Positions 32,972 to 46,308 of a stretch of DNA of 64,000 bases are shown piece by piece. Location of the stretch: positions 54,137,400 to 54,201,399 of the forward strand of contig OZ022507.1 of assembly GCA_963989385.1 (NCBI GenBank), read 5' to 3'. The notes below the pieces were generated by a model, which searched no databases, was not told where the DNA came from, and saw only the letters and a list, made by a program, of their open reading frames with translations. Position numbers and translations under genes: made by a program. The stretch's first letter is position 1; each line of letters starts with the position of its first letter. The DNA comes from Ctena decussata (taxonomy: Eukaryota > Mollusca > Bivalvia > Lucinida > Lucinidae).

Positions 32972-34131
32972 AGAGTCGTTCTCAGTTAAGCTGGGCCATT
33001 AGCTATTATGTTTGTCCTTCGTATTACCTTTCTTTAATTTACAAATTTACCCTCTGACAAGTAGCCCTCTGTCTAAAGAAGTAGATAAAAGTACCAAGAC
33101 ATGCATACGTTTTGTTAGACATTTTTAACACTGGTTCGAATAATGATACCCTGGTTTAAAAGGCGACGTTTTTAAATGTTGCCGTTGCATGGATATGAAC
33201 GCCTTACAGCTAAAAAAGATAGATCACTGCTTAAAATCGAGTTCCATTATTAAATTCGGGTGATATCTTAATATATATTTCCCCGCTTAAACAATATCTA
33301 AAGGGTAGTGTTTGCTACGAAATGAGACTGGGAACTAATGTCGCAAATTTTATGTAACCTACGTCACGGCGGTAAATTCATGATACATGTATTAACTAAA
33401 ATGGCCTAGCATCATAAAACTTACAAGATCACACGAAGAAATATGTGTTCCTCAATAGTTTATATCATTTGTGCAAATTTGCTCCATTTTGTATATTTTA
33501 CTCGACTTCAAATTATATTACCCCAGCATTTTTCTGTAAGAATGTAACCTTACGTCACGGGCTTTTTTTAAAACTGAGCAAAACTGAGCAAAGCAATCGC
33601 TCTGAAACTCATGTGCAAAATCCTGCCTAGTACATGTAACAGCTACAAGATGGTGCGCTTAGATTTCATGCACTGAACCAATAATGGTATAAAAACGTTA
33701 AAAAGTGTGTACTGTAACCTACGTCACACGTAACTTACGTCACAACGTCACTAAGATCACGTTTTGAAAGCGTTGACGTCATTTGATTTAGCAGCGCTTC
33801 ATAGAAAGCCCTTTTCTTCCAAAAAAGCAAAGAAAATCATTTTATATTGAAACCAGCCAAAATAATCAAATGTCAGTAGATTGTAAATGTGCAATGCTAC
33901 GCATGTCAAAGAAATCGTATGCGACATCGTTCTTCAACGTATCTAAATAACGTCATAAAATACGCCATTTTTAATTGTTAGGCTATGTTTCTAAACATGG
34001 TTTGTATTCTATAATCTAAAACATTTTAAAGCTTTGAAGCAGATATAATGAGCATTATGGTCGTGACTTTTCATGGTTGTATATATGGCCATTTTTGTCC
34101 GCGAATGGCCCAGCTTAATTGAGGACGTCTC
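32972..34131. mobile_element. 1.16-kb inverted-repeat element with ACGTCAC boxes
   Basis: Ends AGAGTCGTTCTCAGTTAAGC and, inverted, AGAGACGTCCTCAATTAAGC, each continuing into TGGGCCATT. Inside, TGTAACCTACGTCAC or close variants occur at about 33354, 33543, 33715 and 33729. No coding capacity seen. Confidence 0.75.
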
Positions 34132-34530
34132 TAATTCTAAATCCTTAAAAATAGTTTTATAGGTTTAATGTCGTATTTCTGTTTGTTCTTTTCGATATGT
34201 ATTGTTTTGTTTTCTTTCTTTCCCGGAGGTGACACCGCCTATGGTGCTTTTAAAATTATTTGAATTTTGTAATGATTGGACGGCTTTAATCGAATCCAGC
34301 GCTACGGAAAAGATTTGTTTCTTTGTTGCTATATGTTGAACTTTTAAAATACATCATAAATAGCGGTAGGAGGAAGTAGGGAAAGAGATATTTTCCGCAT
34401 AAATGTTATATCACTCGAAACCACCCTAAAGTTTGTGTTATTTCATTGGCAGTTATAACATGTTCTAAACTTGATAGTAAGTTCCCTCGTACTTAAAAAA
34501 ATGAAAGAAGTGAAACAAAAAACTCAAGGT

Positions 34531-34680
34531 GACGGATGGATAACATTGGGGTTTACGACCCTTTCAACAGTATTTCAGTCATACTCAGATGATGTAGGAT
34601 GATAACCAATAATTGTGTGTATGGATCCCCGTTTACTGTTTAAAACTCCGTAGACAGCGTGCTTCGAACCCGGTTCTACT
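34531..34680 (-). mobile_element. SINE-3 fragment
   Basis: Body CCCTTTCAACAGTATTTCAG and a degraded GAACCCGG head, as in 51968-52168. Confidence 0.75.
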
Positions 34681-34689
34681 AAGCCGAAG

Positions 34690-35285
34690 CCAACTTGGAG
34701 AGATAACAGCATAAGATGAAACTGATGCGCTCTCTTGTTATATCCACATTAGAATCATGAACCTTGATAGCTGTGTTAAAGAAAAGAATGCAGGCCTTTG
34801 AGATGAGATGCTACTGTAGGTTATTTAACACATTATAGCCCATGTAACTAACGAGGACGCTCGCAAAAAGATCCAAGCAGCCATTGGAGAATGTGACAAA
34901 CTCCTGACCATGGTGTCGAAACGGAAACACATATCAAGGTCACTTTACAGAGCACAGTGAAAGGAAAAAGAAGAAGTAGACAGAAGAATAGGTGGGCAGA
35001 CAATATTAAAGAATGGAAGGGATGGACTTTTCCAGCACAGCTTTGGCACCTGAAAACAAGACCAGGGTTCGAGGTTATAAAATTTGAGAATAATCTCAAA
35101 CTCAAAATAAAGCACACTGATTGGCTGCTTCCGAGCATGTGCTCGGAAGTAGCCAATCAGTGTGCTTTATTTTGAGTTTGATAATGTATTCAAGTTTTCT
35201 AACCTCGGGGCCAGGCGGAAAGGGACTGTTGTAAAGTTATCTGTGGTGCACCAACGACCTTTCAAGGTTATGGAATAGAATACAA
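34690..35285 (+). mobile_element. LINE 3' fragment split by a palindromic MITE
   Basis: Matches the LINE end (GCAGGCCTTTGAGATGAGAT, AGCAGCCATTGGAGAATGTG, CACCAACGACCTTTCAAGGT), ending GGAATAGAATAC. Interrupted at 35064-35212. Confidence 0.85.
35064..35212. mobile_element. GGTTCGAGGTTATAAAA palindromic MITE, copy 1
   Basis: AATAAAGCACACTGATTGGC faces its exact inverse; the loop is around GAGCATGTGCTC. Second copy at 43287-43424. Confidence 0.92.
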
Positions 35286-35510
35286 TAGACCACTATCACT
35301 GTAAGCCAGCACTTGACCGACTGTGCTTCAGATGTCCCTAACTCAGAATGAAGCAAATGACTGTTTTACATTATGCCCCACAAATATATGTATATTCGAA
35401 GAAAATAATGTGTGTCCCATAGTGCACTTCGGTATGAAATGTAAAACATAATTCAGTTTGCAAAATAAGAAGTTCGTAATTGACGCAATTTCATGAGTGT
35501 CAGCAGAACC

Positions 35511-35545
<35 letters not shown>

Positions 35546-36629
35546 CTTCGTCTTCTTCTTCTAAAATTTTGCTCTGCCTTCAAACTGTCACTCACTCTGC
35601 ATGTTTGTTTCCTTTTTTATAATTATTTTATGTTTTACGCTACTTATGCAAGCAATTCAGTTATCCAGTGATGTATTTAATTTACATGTACCGGTCTAAC
35701 TTCGGGAAGTTGTCTATATGGGTCGTGATAGTAACTTCACGACGGTTCTGCAGAGCACGGTAAAATTTGTCTCAATATTTCGATTTTTTTGTTTTTTTTT
35801 TGTTTTACCTTTGGCTATTTCCATTATTTGCAGCAGAGTAAAATGCTTAGCTGTTGGTATGCTATTTCGTTATGGTTTCCGCCTTTCATTGTGACGGAAT
35901 TATTGCCGTCAACTATTGTTACATGTATCTTTGCATAAGTAGCGTAGAATATGATCTGTGGGCCATACAAAGGCGACAAATTGACGTCAAACATTATACC
36001 GTGTATTTAGCGCAAGCTCTAGATTTTGTATATAATTGTAACAAAAATGAGGGCAAACTCAAAGAAATGTTTTATTTGATCAAATCTAAAATTAGTTGAT
36101 CCTTGTACGTTAGTTTTGTCTCATGGTGACACTGATTTGAGGGCTGTATACCTGCATTTAGACATACGTCGCAAAAGTAATGTACGTTGACATGATACTG
36201 AAAGCAAAAGTTCGGCTTGGATTTATGAACCAATAAGTATGAGAAAAATATGCTTTGAAGTTCTTCAAAACGGTCATATTGCATAAAGATGTGCCTAAAA
36301 TTGGTCAAAATCATGAAAAATCTGCAGAAAAGAGTGTTAGTTTGTGAAAACAGAGAAACAAAAGAACTACTGTAACAGCAATTTTAAAACGGGACAAAAA
36401 TTCAAACGTCAAAATATGGTGCGCCGCTGTAGCTGTACCTACCTAATATGAAATAAAAGAAAATTCTTATTTTTCATTGAAATTTCTTCAGAACTTCAGA
36501 TAACGTAACTAAAAGATCGAACTTTTCTGGGGTTTGAGAAAAAATATTATAACTGCATTACCTTTCCCACCACAGCAAAACTCCACGTATTTTTATCACC
36601 CCTCGTACTTTACGAAATATGGTACATTT
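35286..36629. other. no gene seen; poly(T) tract
   Basis: A run of 34 T at 35512-35545 followed by CTTCTT repeats. No recognised coding content. Confidence 0.5.
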
Positions 36630-36640
36630 CCATGTTTTCC

Positions 36641-36836
36641 AGGAGCCCCGGTACATGTAGCTCAGTTGGTTAAGCGCTCTCCTACTGATCCAGCGGACCC
36701 GCGTTCGAGTCCCTCTTGCGGCGAGAATCTTTCCGACCGTAAACGGGGTTCCATTGCACACATTATCACCCTCCATCGTCCTGATATGACTGAAATACTG
36801 TCCAAAAGGATGTAAAATCGCAAGTCATCCATCCAT
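36641..36836 (+). mobile_element. SINE-3 copy a, tRNA-derived, 11-bp TSD
   Basis: Head with A box TAGCTCAGTTGG (36658-36669) and B box CGTTCGAGTCC (36702-36712), a body with GACTGAAATACTGTCC and an ATCC tail. Flanked by CCATGTTTTCC at 36630-36640 and 36837-36847. A short CATGTA insert sits just before the A box. Confidence 0.9.
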
Positions 36837-36847
36837 CCATGTTTTCC

Positions 36848-37070
36848 GGTTGTTGTTTTCTTCTATCATTTGTATAAAAGGGGCAATTTTTGTCTTCCTG
36901 GTTGCCTCCCTGGATGACAATACTCCTCTAAAATAGGATCTACTCTCTAAAGAAAGAATTTGCTCATTGGAGAGCAAATTCTTTCTTTTAAGAGTTGATC
37001 CACATTTATAAGGTAAGGAAAATTGAAATGGCAGAGTTTCGTCCCCTGCATGTGTATCCCTCCACCTTAA
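36848..37070. repeat. palindromic family P, copy 3
   Basis: Core AAAGAAAGAATTTGCTC / GAGCAAATTCTTTCTTTT around ATTG, 36940-36990. Confidence 0.8.
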
Positions 37071-37364
37071 ATTGAGAGATATTTACGATTTCTTTTATTT
37101 CTTTGCAAAATAAAACCATTCCAAAATTGCTATGGCCTTTATCAATGCAAGAAACATTTTATTTATTTATATCTTTCATGTATTTTTCTGAAACACTTTA
37201 CAGGAAAGTATGAAGTATTACGGGGATGTGTCATATCCAATAACGATAACTCTCTTGTGACATATTTTAAAAATAGGAGGCAGCTCAGCCCAATAAAAAT
37301 GTGCCGCTTGGCTTTCATAAATCGAAACACAGAATGATATCGTACACGCACCTGTCGAAATGAA

Positions 37365-37545
37365 GCTTGTTAGGGTTCACCCACGGAAAACCCAAATAAT
37401 TGGCTGCTTAAGACAGGTGACCCCTAAATACAGGTTCATTTGCACTGTATTTTAATGTTTCAAGTGATCAACAAAGGGGCTGCTGGAGACAGGTGACCCT
37501 TAATCGAGGTGACCACATAAGTAGGTTTGACTGTGTTTGATATGC
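37365..37545. mobile_element. DNA transposon end with repeated GACAGGTGACCC
   Basis: GGCTGCTTAAGACAGGTGAC and GGCTGCTGGAGACAGGTGAC occur in direct order, ending GTAGGTTTGACTGTG. This resembles termini of pogo/Tigger-type elements (CACAGTCAAACCTAC on the other strand). Only one end is seen. Confidence 0.45.
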
Positions 37546-38636
37546 ACCTGCAAGTTTCGGGTGAAAACGTTCCAACGTGGGAACCTTAAGCTGACCACTC
37601 TCCTGTACTGGTGAATGCAGACATGGTTAAAAAAACTTTTTGTTTTTGATTTTTCAGAAGAAAAAAACCAGAACTGAACATCTTCTACATGTAAGTATAA
37701 CAGAATAAAGGTCACGGTCACAAAAAGTTAATACAATAAGCCTCTTAATGGCGCTTGTCATCGTGATAATTGTCATCTTTGATTTTACAATGCAGAGTGC
37801 AGTAATGCACCAAAGAGATGCAGATGGTTTGTCAAATAGTGAAGACCTTGATCGGAGCAGTCTGATCAGGGTCTAAACTGTTTGCTCAATCCTATTTGTT
37901 CCAATATTTAGAATTTTCAGGAAACGTCATATTTTAGAAAAATCTAAAACAATATTTATTACTAAAATATTACCTTGTTTGCCACAATATCAATAGATTT
38001 TTTTTTATCAAAATACCTTCAGTTCTTCACAAAAACAATTTAAAATGTTTCTTTGTATCAGTTTAAGTTCACAATTGTCCACTTCTGTCCCGAATACCAA
38101 ATTTTAAATAGGTAGCTATAATAAACGCCAGGCTACTTGTAATGCAATGTAAAGTGAGATTAATCGGAGATAAACATAAATCTTCCTGGTCACATCAGCT
38201 ATTTTCAACTGTTTCTCTCCAACAAAACTTGTCTTTTTCACTTGTAAAAAGAGGGTACCAAGATAAGTTTAAAAGGTAACTAAGCAGTGTACATGTTATT
38301 GTATTTTGTTAAAGGAAATCGCTTTGACAAGTACTACAGACTATACATGATTAATGATAATATTTTCTTTTTTTCCTCCTGCTACTCGGTTAGGCTGTGA
38401 TAATAATGAAATTCAGGAAAATTATTACATATTACATGTACAAGTCAATAAGAACGTAGACTTACTTACATATTTAAACATGTTCACACAAATACATTAA
38501 CAAAAGACGAATAATGACCCTAAAATGTTTTGGCTGCTTCCTTTTTCTGTTTCTTTTAAGGAATTTAATTTGATAACACTTTCATCGCTTTTAAAGTCTA
38601 CCAGATAAAAAAAAATCTCTACGCTAATAGTAGTTA
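37546..38636. other. no gene seen
   Basis: Unrecognised AT-rich DNA. Confidence 0.5.
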
Positions 38637-38910
38637 TGATTGATTGATTGCGTTATTGTTAAACGTCCACAGTAAACAGCTATGGTCATGTCGGGACGGT
38701 CAGTTAATCTAACCGCACAGTCCCTGGGTAGGCTTATGCCTCCTAAGCGGTTGACCAGTACTAAGTGCACTTACTTTCACCAGTAACTGACAACTGCCCT
38801 TCTTGAATCAGCGGAAGGAGAAATGAAGGTAAGTGGCCGGACCGGGTATCGAACCCAGGACCTCTGGCTTACATGTCAGGCGCCCTACCGATTGCGCTAC
38901 GCGGCCCGGC
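38637..38910 (-). mobile_element. SINE-1 copy e
   Basis: GATT tail, body and tRNA-like head ending GCGGCCCGGC. TAGTTAT flanks both sides (38631 and 38911). Confidence 0.9.
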
Positions 38911-39072
38911 TAGTTATACGGAGAGTCGAATAGAAAGAGATCTCTTGTATGCGGTAATGCTAGTTGCTAGACCACCGTCAGCTTATAAGGCTTACTTTGA
39001 AAGTACTGGCATTAGCATGATTGTCAAAGGGAAGCAACTTCAGGGGATAAGTATTTGAGTCACTGCTCTTAA

Positions 39073-39926
39073 GGTAGACGAATACTGAATCGAAATATTG
39101 GCGGGGCATTCAAACCATTATACCGTCTAAATAACCCAAAGAGCTATAAAACATTTGGGTAAGAAAACAACAATTTTCACCGTTTTGTTTTCCTAAAAAA
39201 ACAATATTTTGTATTTCTACATACTTTTTTTTACACATTTTCCATTAAAATTCATATCTCTAGCACATGAATGCTCTTTCATTTCAGCAAATCATATAAT
39301 CTGTAATATAGGATATTTGATGTAATATAGGATATTTGAAACAAACTGATAACAAAAAAATGCAGTTTTCTTGTTAATAAGTATATTTTTACATTCTTTC
39401 AAAAATTGCCAGAAAATTGAATTTCATGAAAAACGTCATGAAAAATATCATCAGACGATGGGGCATGCTTATGCATATTATTTTAGTAAAACTTACATCG
39501 TATGTTAAAGAATAAAACAAAAAAACAAACATTTCACCGTTTCATTTCCTAGAAAAACAATGTTTAAGTTCAAAATATCCCCAAAACAGACTGCCCATAT
39601 TCTGCACCTGCTGCAAGCACAGCCGGTCCTTGCCCTATTATTTATTTTCCTGTTATTCGGTTCTACCACAGAGTAATGTCGACAAAATGCGCAGATGGAA
39701 TGGAAACTGTGAAGATCTTGATCATTCTGGTTCCTAAGGAACAGTCTGATTTCAGTTTCCACCGTTTGTACAGACCTATGTGCCCGAAAACTTAGGATCT
39801 TTACGGTAAATAATGTAAGCGTATGTTATAACTGTATATACTCCACAGTCAGTTGATTTGATGATGAACAATAACTCTGTTTGTTTTTTAAACAAGCAAA
39901 ACAGAGTTCTTCCGGGATCGTCCACC
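39073..39926. mobile_element. TTAA-flanked DNA element, copy 2 (complete, 854 bp)
   Basis: TTAA at 39069-39072 and 39927-39930; inverted ends GGTAGACGA / TCGTCCACC. A GATATTTGATGTAATATAG-type duplication near 39303-39336 is absent from copy 1. No transposase. Confidence 0.82.
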
Positions 39927-40296
39927 TTAAATGAAGTATTTTACTCAGAGGGCCCCGCCCATCGGGGCTCGCGCAATAGATGACTGTCCGGTGCCTCCGC
40001 GACAGAGCTGCTAATATCTATAGTAGGATCTCAGTTCAGGTAAAAGTCCTTCAAATGGAGGCAACGTCTCGACATGACTGAAAAATGGTTGGCTGGGATG
40101 TTAAAGTGCAACTTTACAACAGCAATTATTCGCGCTGAGGGGGATAGCAATCTTGTTCTTTTAAAGCTGATTCCAATTGAAATAATGCTAAAATAAAAAT
40201 AGGAGAGTTGCATTCCCAGAAAACGTATCCAATTACTTGAAACGTATACGTATACTTGCTGGAGAAGCAATTCTATCATTTTCATTTTAGCCCTCT

Positions 40297-40475
40297 TTAT
40301 CTATAGGGTCAATTATTAAAGAAAGAATTTGCTTCCCTAGGAGCAAATTCTTTTCTTTAATAGTTGACCCTTTTGACAGGCTTTCGTCATCCAGGAAAGC
40401 AAACTGAAGGTCAAAAAAGTTGTTCCTTTTGTAAAAATGGTGGAAAACACAGAGGTGTAACCATACACCTTAAGA
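40297..40475. repeat. palindromic family P, copy 4
   Basis: GGGTCAATTATTAAAGAAAG, then AATTTGCTTCCCTAGGAGCA and the inverse arm ending AATAGTTGACCC. Right side as in copy 2. Confidence 0.88.
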
Positions 40476-40480
40476 CATTT

Positions 40481-40716
40481 GAGCCGCGACACGAGAAAAC
40501 CAACAATGTGGTTGTGCGCCCAGCGCAGACTCAGATCAGCCTGGGAATCCGAAAAGTCTGATCATACTCATCGCTAAGCGCTTCAAAGGTAGCTAAGGGC
40601 CTAAGCTATCTCCATGCGGACAGTGAAGACTCTGATCAGACTAGGCGGATGCCCAGGCTAATTTGTGTCTGCGCTGGGCGCACAACCACATTGTTGGTTT
40701 TCTCGTGTCGCGGCTC
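40481..40716. mobile_element. MITE-1 copy J
   Basis: Complete copy directly beside the family P element. Confidence 0.95.
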
Positions 40717-43286
40717 AATTTTATAAACTACCCATGCCCACCACAGTCAGTATATGCTGCCTTATAGTTCGGACGAAATGCACATGCTGAATTCAGTTAA
40801 ACATAACAGACAGCTATATTTTCGCAACGTGTGTTGATACATGTAAGTGACAACTCTAGAGCTGTTTCGTACAAACAGGTTTTCTTCAATCGAAACTCAT
40901 AAAAACTGATAATTTCTGTTAAGTATTTCCTTCATTGAGGAAGTTACAGTATCTTAGTGGCCAGGTTTAATGATATAATGAAAAGGATCTCTTTTCGAGG
41001 TCAAGGATACATTTTCAGTGGAATAAACTCTTTTGCCTCCCCTATCGAGAGGGATCAAGTCTTACAGAAAATAATTTCTCCCATCCCTACATCCCCATCC
41101 CTCGCACTAAGGCGACAGTTCAAATCCTGTTTTGGAAGGCATATAATAAGTCATGAATTAAGAAAGCATGATGCTGTACCTATATTGTTTAGGTATATTT
41201 CTTTATCACTGGTTTCACGCTGGTGCATGTACTGCTTTATTTTCTGTTCTGTTCTGTTCTTTTTCAGTTCTCGTAACGACGTTCCCAAAGTGACTCAGCG
41301 GTACGTAACCATAGTTATACACACCTGGCGCCGAGTGTCCGTCCATCTCTTGCTGTATTTTATATTAAATTTGTTGTAGATACAGGTGTGTGGGACAATC
41401 ACCCTTTGATCTTAAAGCTCTAATATGCATAAATTAAGTCAATTGTTTGTCTTGTAATTGGTTCTAAATAGCTTCTTATTATATATAACCATAAGTGGGT
41501 GCATCAGGCATTTTTATGGACGGACGAACGGTGCCCCGTTACTGCGGCTATGGATACGTTCCGCTGAGGTGCTGGGGAATGGAGGGGGTGGGGGAGGGAG
41601 ACGGTGACGCCGTTTCGATCATTGAAATACACACTCGCATCAGGCCCGTCCTGCGCCCATGCATACGCTCCACTGACATGCGGGGAAATCTTCGTGACGA
41701 GAAATGAACAACACACACACATGCATCAGGCATTATTCTTAAATTATCTGTTCATGAGTAAGTGTCAAACTTTAAATAGAATTATACTCCTCGCCAAAAG
41801 TTTAGCATATTTAATGATGAATTTAGCAGCTGATATAACTGATACATAAGACCTCTGATATGTCAAAAAGATTGTCATCATTGGTCTTATCCGATGTCGT
41901 AAAGTTCATAGAAGATGCTGAGGCACTGGAATTTTAGAAATCAGCAGTTGTTTGGATACACAGCGGCAAAAGTTAAGACCCCTGTATTTCAATGACAATT
42001 TTCGACCCTTTTTCAAATTGTGTCCAAATCACCATCAAATTTAACTTCATCTTCACCAAACTTGCATAGTCTATAGTTAAAATGTTTCATTGTAATGTGC
42101 TACATGTACATGTACATCAATCGTGGTCATGCAATTTCAAATTGTTGTTAGAGGCAAACTTGTCAAAACTTGTTTCAAATTGACCGATTTTACAATTTCC
42201 CTATAGAAACTTATCATTTTTATCTTACGGAAAATCGGTAGTCTTTGATACTGGAGCTTCAAATTTTTCATGAAACACATCAGTTACGTGGTCTCTTATC
42301 TGACGTAGCACGAATGTTTTAATTCGCAACTTTTGTGGTTCAGAAAATTAGAATTTTAAAAATAGTGTTTTCTAGAAAATTCATTACAATAGCACACCCC
42401 AAAATTCTTGAAAATGATTTGTGTGGCCCAAATTGTCAAGAGGCATACGCCTATGTATACTGTCTTTCAAAGTCAATAAATTTTTATCGTTGTTTAATAT
42501 TTTGCAATTGTTCTGCAAGATGAGTAACAGAACCACCGGGAAACTGAAATATGCTAAACTTTTGTTGAGATGTATATATGGGTCTCCTCATAGGGCACAG
42601 TCAAGATACTTATCTATATGAACACAGTAAAGACCCTAGCATTATTACCCTTGGGTACATGTATCCTGGTTCGCGAATTGATCAGTTGTTGGCCAACTTT
42701 GCGGACATCATTCCAGCATTTGAAGTAAGTATATTTTTTTTCCTGGTACTTGGGAAACATAGGAATATTCACCACCAAACGGGCTGGAAATAACTTTGGC
42801 ATGCTAAAATCTATGGTCAAAAATCTTTAAATTTGGGAAAATCAGGTCATTTTATGGAGGGAATACCTTTAAAATCTAGGGGGTAAATATGCAAGTAAAA
42901 TTGCTGTTGTTATAACATAACGAATGATTATTATGATACGAGCGAAAAATGATCCTTGAAAATTTTGATTTATGGACTTTTCCTGGCCATTCACGGGGTC
43001 AAGTGTTTGGCTCTTGACTATAAATGAACAGTGAAGATTCTGGTAAGACTATGCAGATGCGCTGACTCACAAGAACCATCAATTTTGCATCTGCATAAAT
43101 GTTGTTTGGGCTTAATGCTGCCCCTAAAAATCCCGGAGACAGTCTAAAATTAAGTAATAATTTTCACCCTTTGCTTCATTACATGAGACTTTCATATTTT
43201 CCGGTGCCAACGACCTTCAAAAGTAGATCATCAGACAATCATGAGTCGACTCCATAAGTATGTGAAGATATCCATGACATCAATCC
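40717..43286. other. no credible gene seen
   Basis: The longest frame here (40957-41379, plus) is not recognised and has no supporting features. Sequence is AT-rich with short simple repeats (TTCTG near 41249, TACATG near 42100). 2.6 kb of unexplained DNA. Confidence 0.45.
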
Positions 43287-43424
43287 CCGGGTTCGAGGTT
43301 ATAAAACTTGAGAATAATCTCAAACTCAAAATAAAGCAGAATGATTGGTTGTGCTCGGAAGCAGCCAATCAGTGTGCTTCATTTTGAGTTTGAGAATGTA
43401 CTCAAGTTTTATAACCTCTGGGCC
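43287..43424. mobile_element. GGTTCGAGGTTATAAAA palindromic MITE, copy 2
   Basis: Same arms as 35064-35212 with a shorter centre. Confidence 0.9.
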
Positions 43425-44508
43425 AGGTAATGAACTTTTTTCTAGCCTGTAAATGCCTTTAAGTTGAGAATTTTCTACTGATTAAAAGATGGATCGATGG
43501 ATATGACGAGGTTTTATGTACTTTTAGTCATTTTCAGCCAATGGAAAGGTGAACATAAAGGACTTTGAACAAAGGAGTGCCATTTAGGTCTTTAAGTGCA
43601 TTTGTGTTGTGTCATGAGATAACTCTGTTGAGCAATTCTTCAAACACACATACGCAGCCATCCAATGGAATTATTCACAGTTCTTTGTTAACAGGGCTCT
43701 GGGTGTCGGGGAATAGTGGAGATATTGACATTTATCTTTGCTAAGCCCAGATATAACCATGGCACTGCCGGGATATTCTTATGCCCCCAACTTTGAAAAA
43801 AATGGGGCATATTAGTTTTGGCTTGCCATTTGCCTGTCACAAAAACATGACACTCAAGCCCCCAAAATATCCGCTATCCCAGCCCTGTAGAAACTGTGGC
43901 ACAAATGGCTGGTGCATAAACGTCTGGTTCCACTTTACCTATTACTAGTTTGCGTACTCAGAAAACTAGTATATTCCCTCCCATTTTGCCTACTTTGATC
44001 CTGTAAAAACTTCTACATGTATATAACCATTATCTGTTTTTGCATTCATGACAATATTTCATGTATCATTCATTGAATTTTTCACTAAACTCAACGTACA
44101 TGTATCATTTATTCCTTTTTTATTATATGACGTCGCGGTTATTCAGTGGATAACGTCGTGTCATAAAAATCGTATGACCACACGTGTAATTACACTTTGG
44201 CGCGTACACGTAACGTCATCGACAACGTCCGTATCAACAATGCGTTTTCTTACCGAAATAATGTTAAGTATGAAGGCGTTAAAATCCCATTTTAAAACGT
44301 CATATGATAAACAGAATCTTACATTTGTAGTAATTTCATATGACATTAATGAAACTCACCGAAGGCTCGTTTCATAAATTTCATATGAAATGACCACTCG
44401 TGTAAGATCCTCTATTGATGCTCCGCCACAGGCAATAAACAGCAATGGTGGAAGCAGTTATACATTTAGCTTCCAGTATAGGGATTAAACATGATTTTCC
44501 ATGCATTA
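43425..44508. other. no gene seen
   Basis: Contains a common-looking CCCCCAACTTTGAAAAAAAT stretch near 43785. No coding signal. Confidence 0.45.
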
Positions 44509-44587
44509 GCATTTGACAGGTCCCGAGGGAGCTGTAAAAAATCAAGGCCGAAGGCCGATTTTTTACAGTCCCCGAGGGACCTGCCAA
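44509..44587. repeat. 79-bp palindrome
   Basis: ATTTGACAGGTCCCGAGGGA and inverse, with inner AAAAAATC-GGCC pairs. Confidence 0.88.
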
Positions 44588-44999
44588 ATATAAATGCAAT
44601 GATAGACCATATTTGATCGTTATTATTGCAAAAATTCAACCATAATTATAAAAAAAGGAAGAAAAAGCTTGGGCACTATTTTTCAGCCTCCTCGCCATTA
44701 CCTTGCTGATTCCTACACGCACCTTGCATTTTTATAACAAAAATCCTCGTTTCAGGCCATGGTCAGCAATTGTGATGTTTAGTCAAGCATTTGGCAGTTG
44801 TTCATAAGTCGAAGTCATTTACACAAAACATTTCACTCAATGTCGCCTGCTTTTCTATTCTTACAATATCTGAATGTGCATATCTCTTGCATACAAGTCT
44901 TCTATCGGCATCGGCAAATGCAATTTTGCCGCTTGCTTCTGTATAGACGAAATATTGCCCTGTAACTTGCAAATGAAAAACGGAAAAAAAACTAGTCAT

Positions 45000-45112
45000 T
45001 ATAGTGGCGTGAATAGTATTGTTAATACATGGTTTTGCGTTCATGTTAATATATGGTTTTGCGTTCGTTAAAACAATCATGTTAATAATATTGTTTTGCG
45101 TTCGTTAAAACA
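45000..45112. repeat. minisatellite, GGTTTTGCGTTC motif x3
   Basis: TGTTAATA.ATGGTTTTGCGTT recurs three times; the second and third repeats share CGTTAAAACA. Confidence 0.75.
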
Positions 45113-45325
45113 TGACTGTTAAAACACGGGATACCGATATTTATAATATTAGTTAAGGTTACAAGGAAGATATCTGCTCCTGCTATACACACGTATTAAA
45201 TCATGAAAACAATTCAGTGGCGAGTTATTTCGCAGTCATTTAAGATGCTTTCTATTGCAAGTGTCTCATGATAATTGTTACATTAATTTAGCCCAATGTT
45301 TGAACAGTTAAGCATTGTAACTTTG

Positions 45326-45856
45326 CAGGGTTGCCACTTGTCACCAACTTTGAAGTTCCCTGACCTTTCCCTAATTTTTCCCTGACATTTAATGATCTTC
45401 TATACTTTTGTTTACAGATCGAAATGTTCATTTTAATCGTTACTTCAACTGTGTTCTCTGTATTACTTAGAAACTGGGTTAACCCTTAAAGGAAAGAAGT
45501 TGCTTTCCAGGGAGCAAGTCTTTCCTTTACAAGGAACCCCAGTTTTGAGAGAGATGCGCCTAGACTATCTTTCAATAAATGCATTTCCCTTAAAACAGAA
45601 AGGTTTATTTCCTGAATTAAAATCTAAAAGAGTTCCTTCAAGAGCAAAAATACATTCGAAAGAAGGAACATGGGTCATACTTCGAAGTTTCGGCAAATCA
45701 AGCCTCGTCTGCAAATTTTTTCAAATTTCCTGAGTTTTTCCTGTTTTATTGAGTCCTTTCCAAATTTGTCTGACCAATCATGAAATTCTTTGACATTTCC
45801 CTAACCTGAAAAAAATCATATTTCAGATGATTTTCCCTGACCGTGTCAACCCTTAC
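45326..45856. repeat. TTCCCTGAC-motif repeat with a family P insertion
   Basis: TTCCCTGAC, TTTCCCTAA and variants recur about eight times; the ends GGTTGCCACTTGTC / GTGTCAACCC look inverted. A family P palindrome (CTTAAAGGAAAGAAGTTGC / inverse) is at 45483-45540. Confidence 0.6.
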
Positions 45857-46308
45857 ATTGGCAGTGGTTTTTCGTTCTACCTGGGCAATCAATTTAGTTA
45901 CAATCTAAATGTGCTTAATTTTAGGGTACAGATCGTGGCGTGTGATGTAATCCAACTTTAAGGAGAATCAGCTTAAAGAATCAGTCCTCAATGAAATCAA
46001 CACAGAAACTTCAACAGTCAACTATGCAATTTGCCTGGTCGCCGATATATTGCCGTGGCTGGACTTTGTTGAATTTTCTTCATTTCTATAGAACCGTATG
46101 ACTGATAGTCATATGCAAGGCGTGATTGGGTACATTTGAGTTTCAAAGCGACAAGTCTGTGGCAGAGACAATAATCAAGATAAGATTCAAGTACCTGAAT
46201 AGATGTCATGATACAGCTGAAAAACACATCAAATCTCAACCAGACCCACTGATATGATGCAACTGATGCCACTGAAGTCAAACACAGCCTAGATGGGACA
46301 GTGTAATT

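Noticed and set aside
36655..36715. possible Ile-like tRNA gene
   Set aside because: It is the head of SINE-3 with TSDs around the whole element and an insert before the A box.
40957..41379. 140-codon plus-strand frame
   Set aside because: No recognisable motif, no splice or start support; likely chance.
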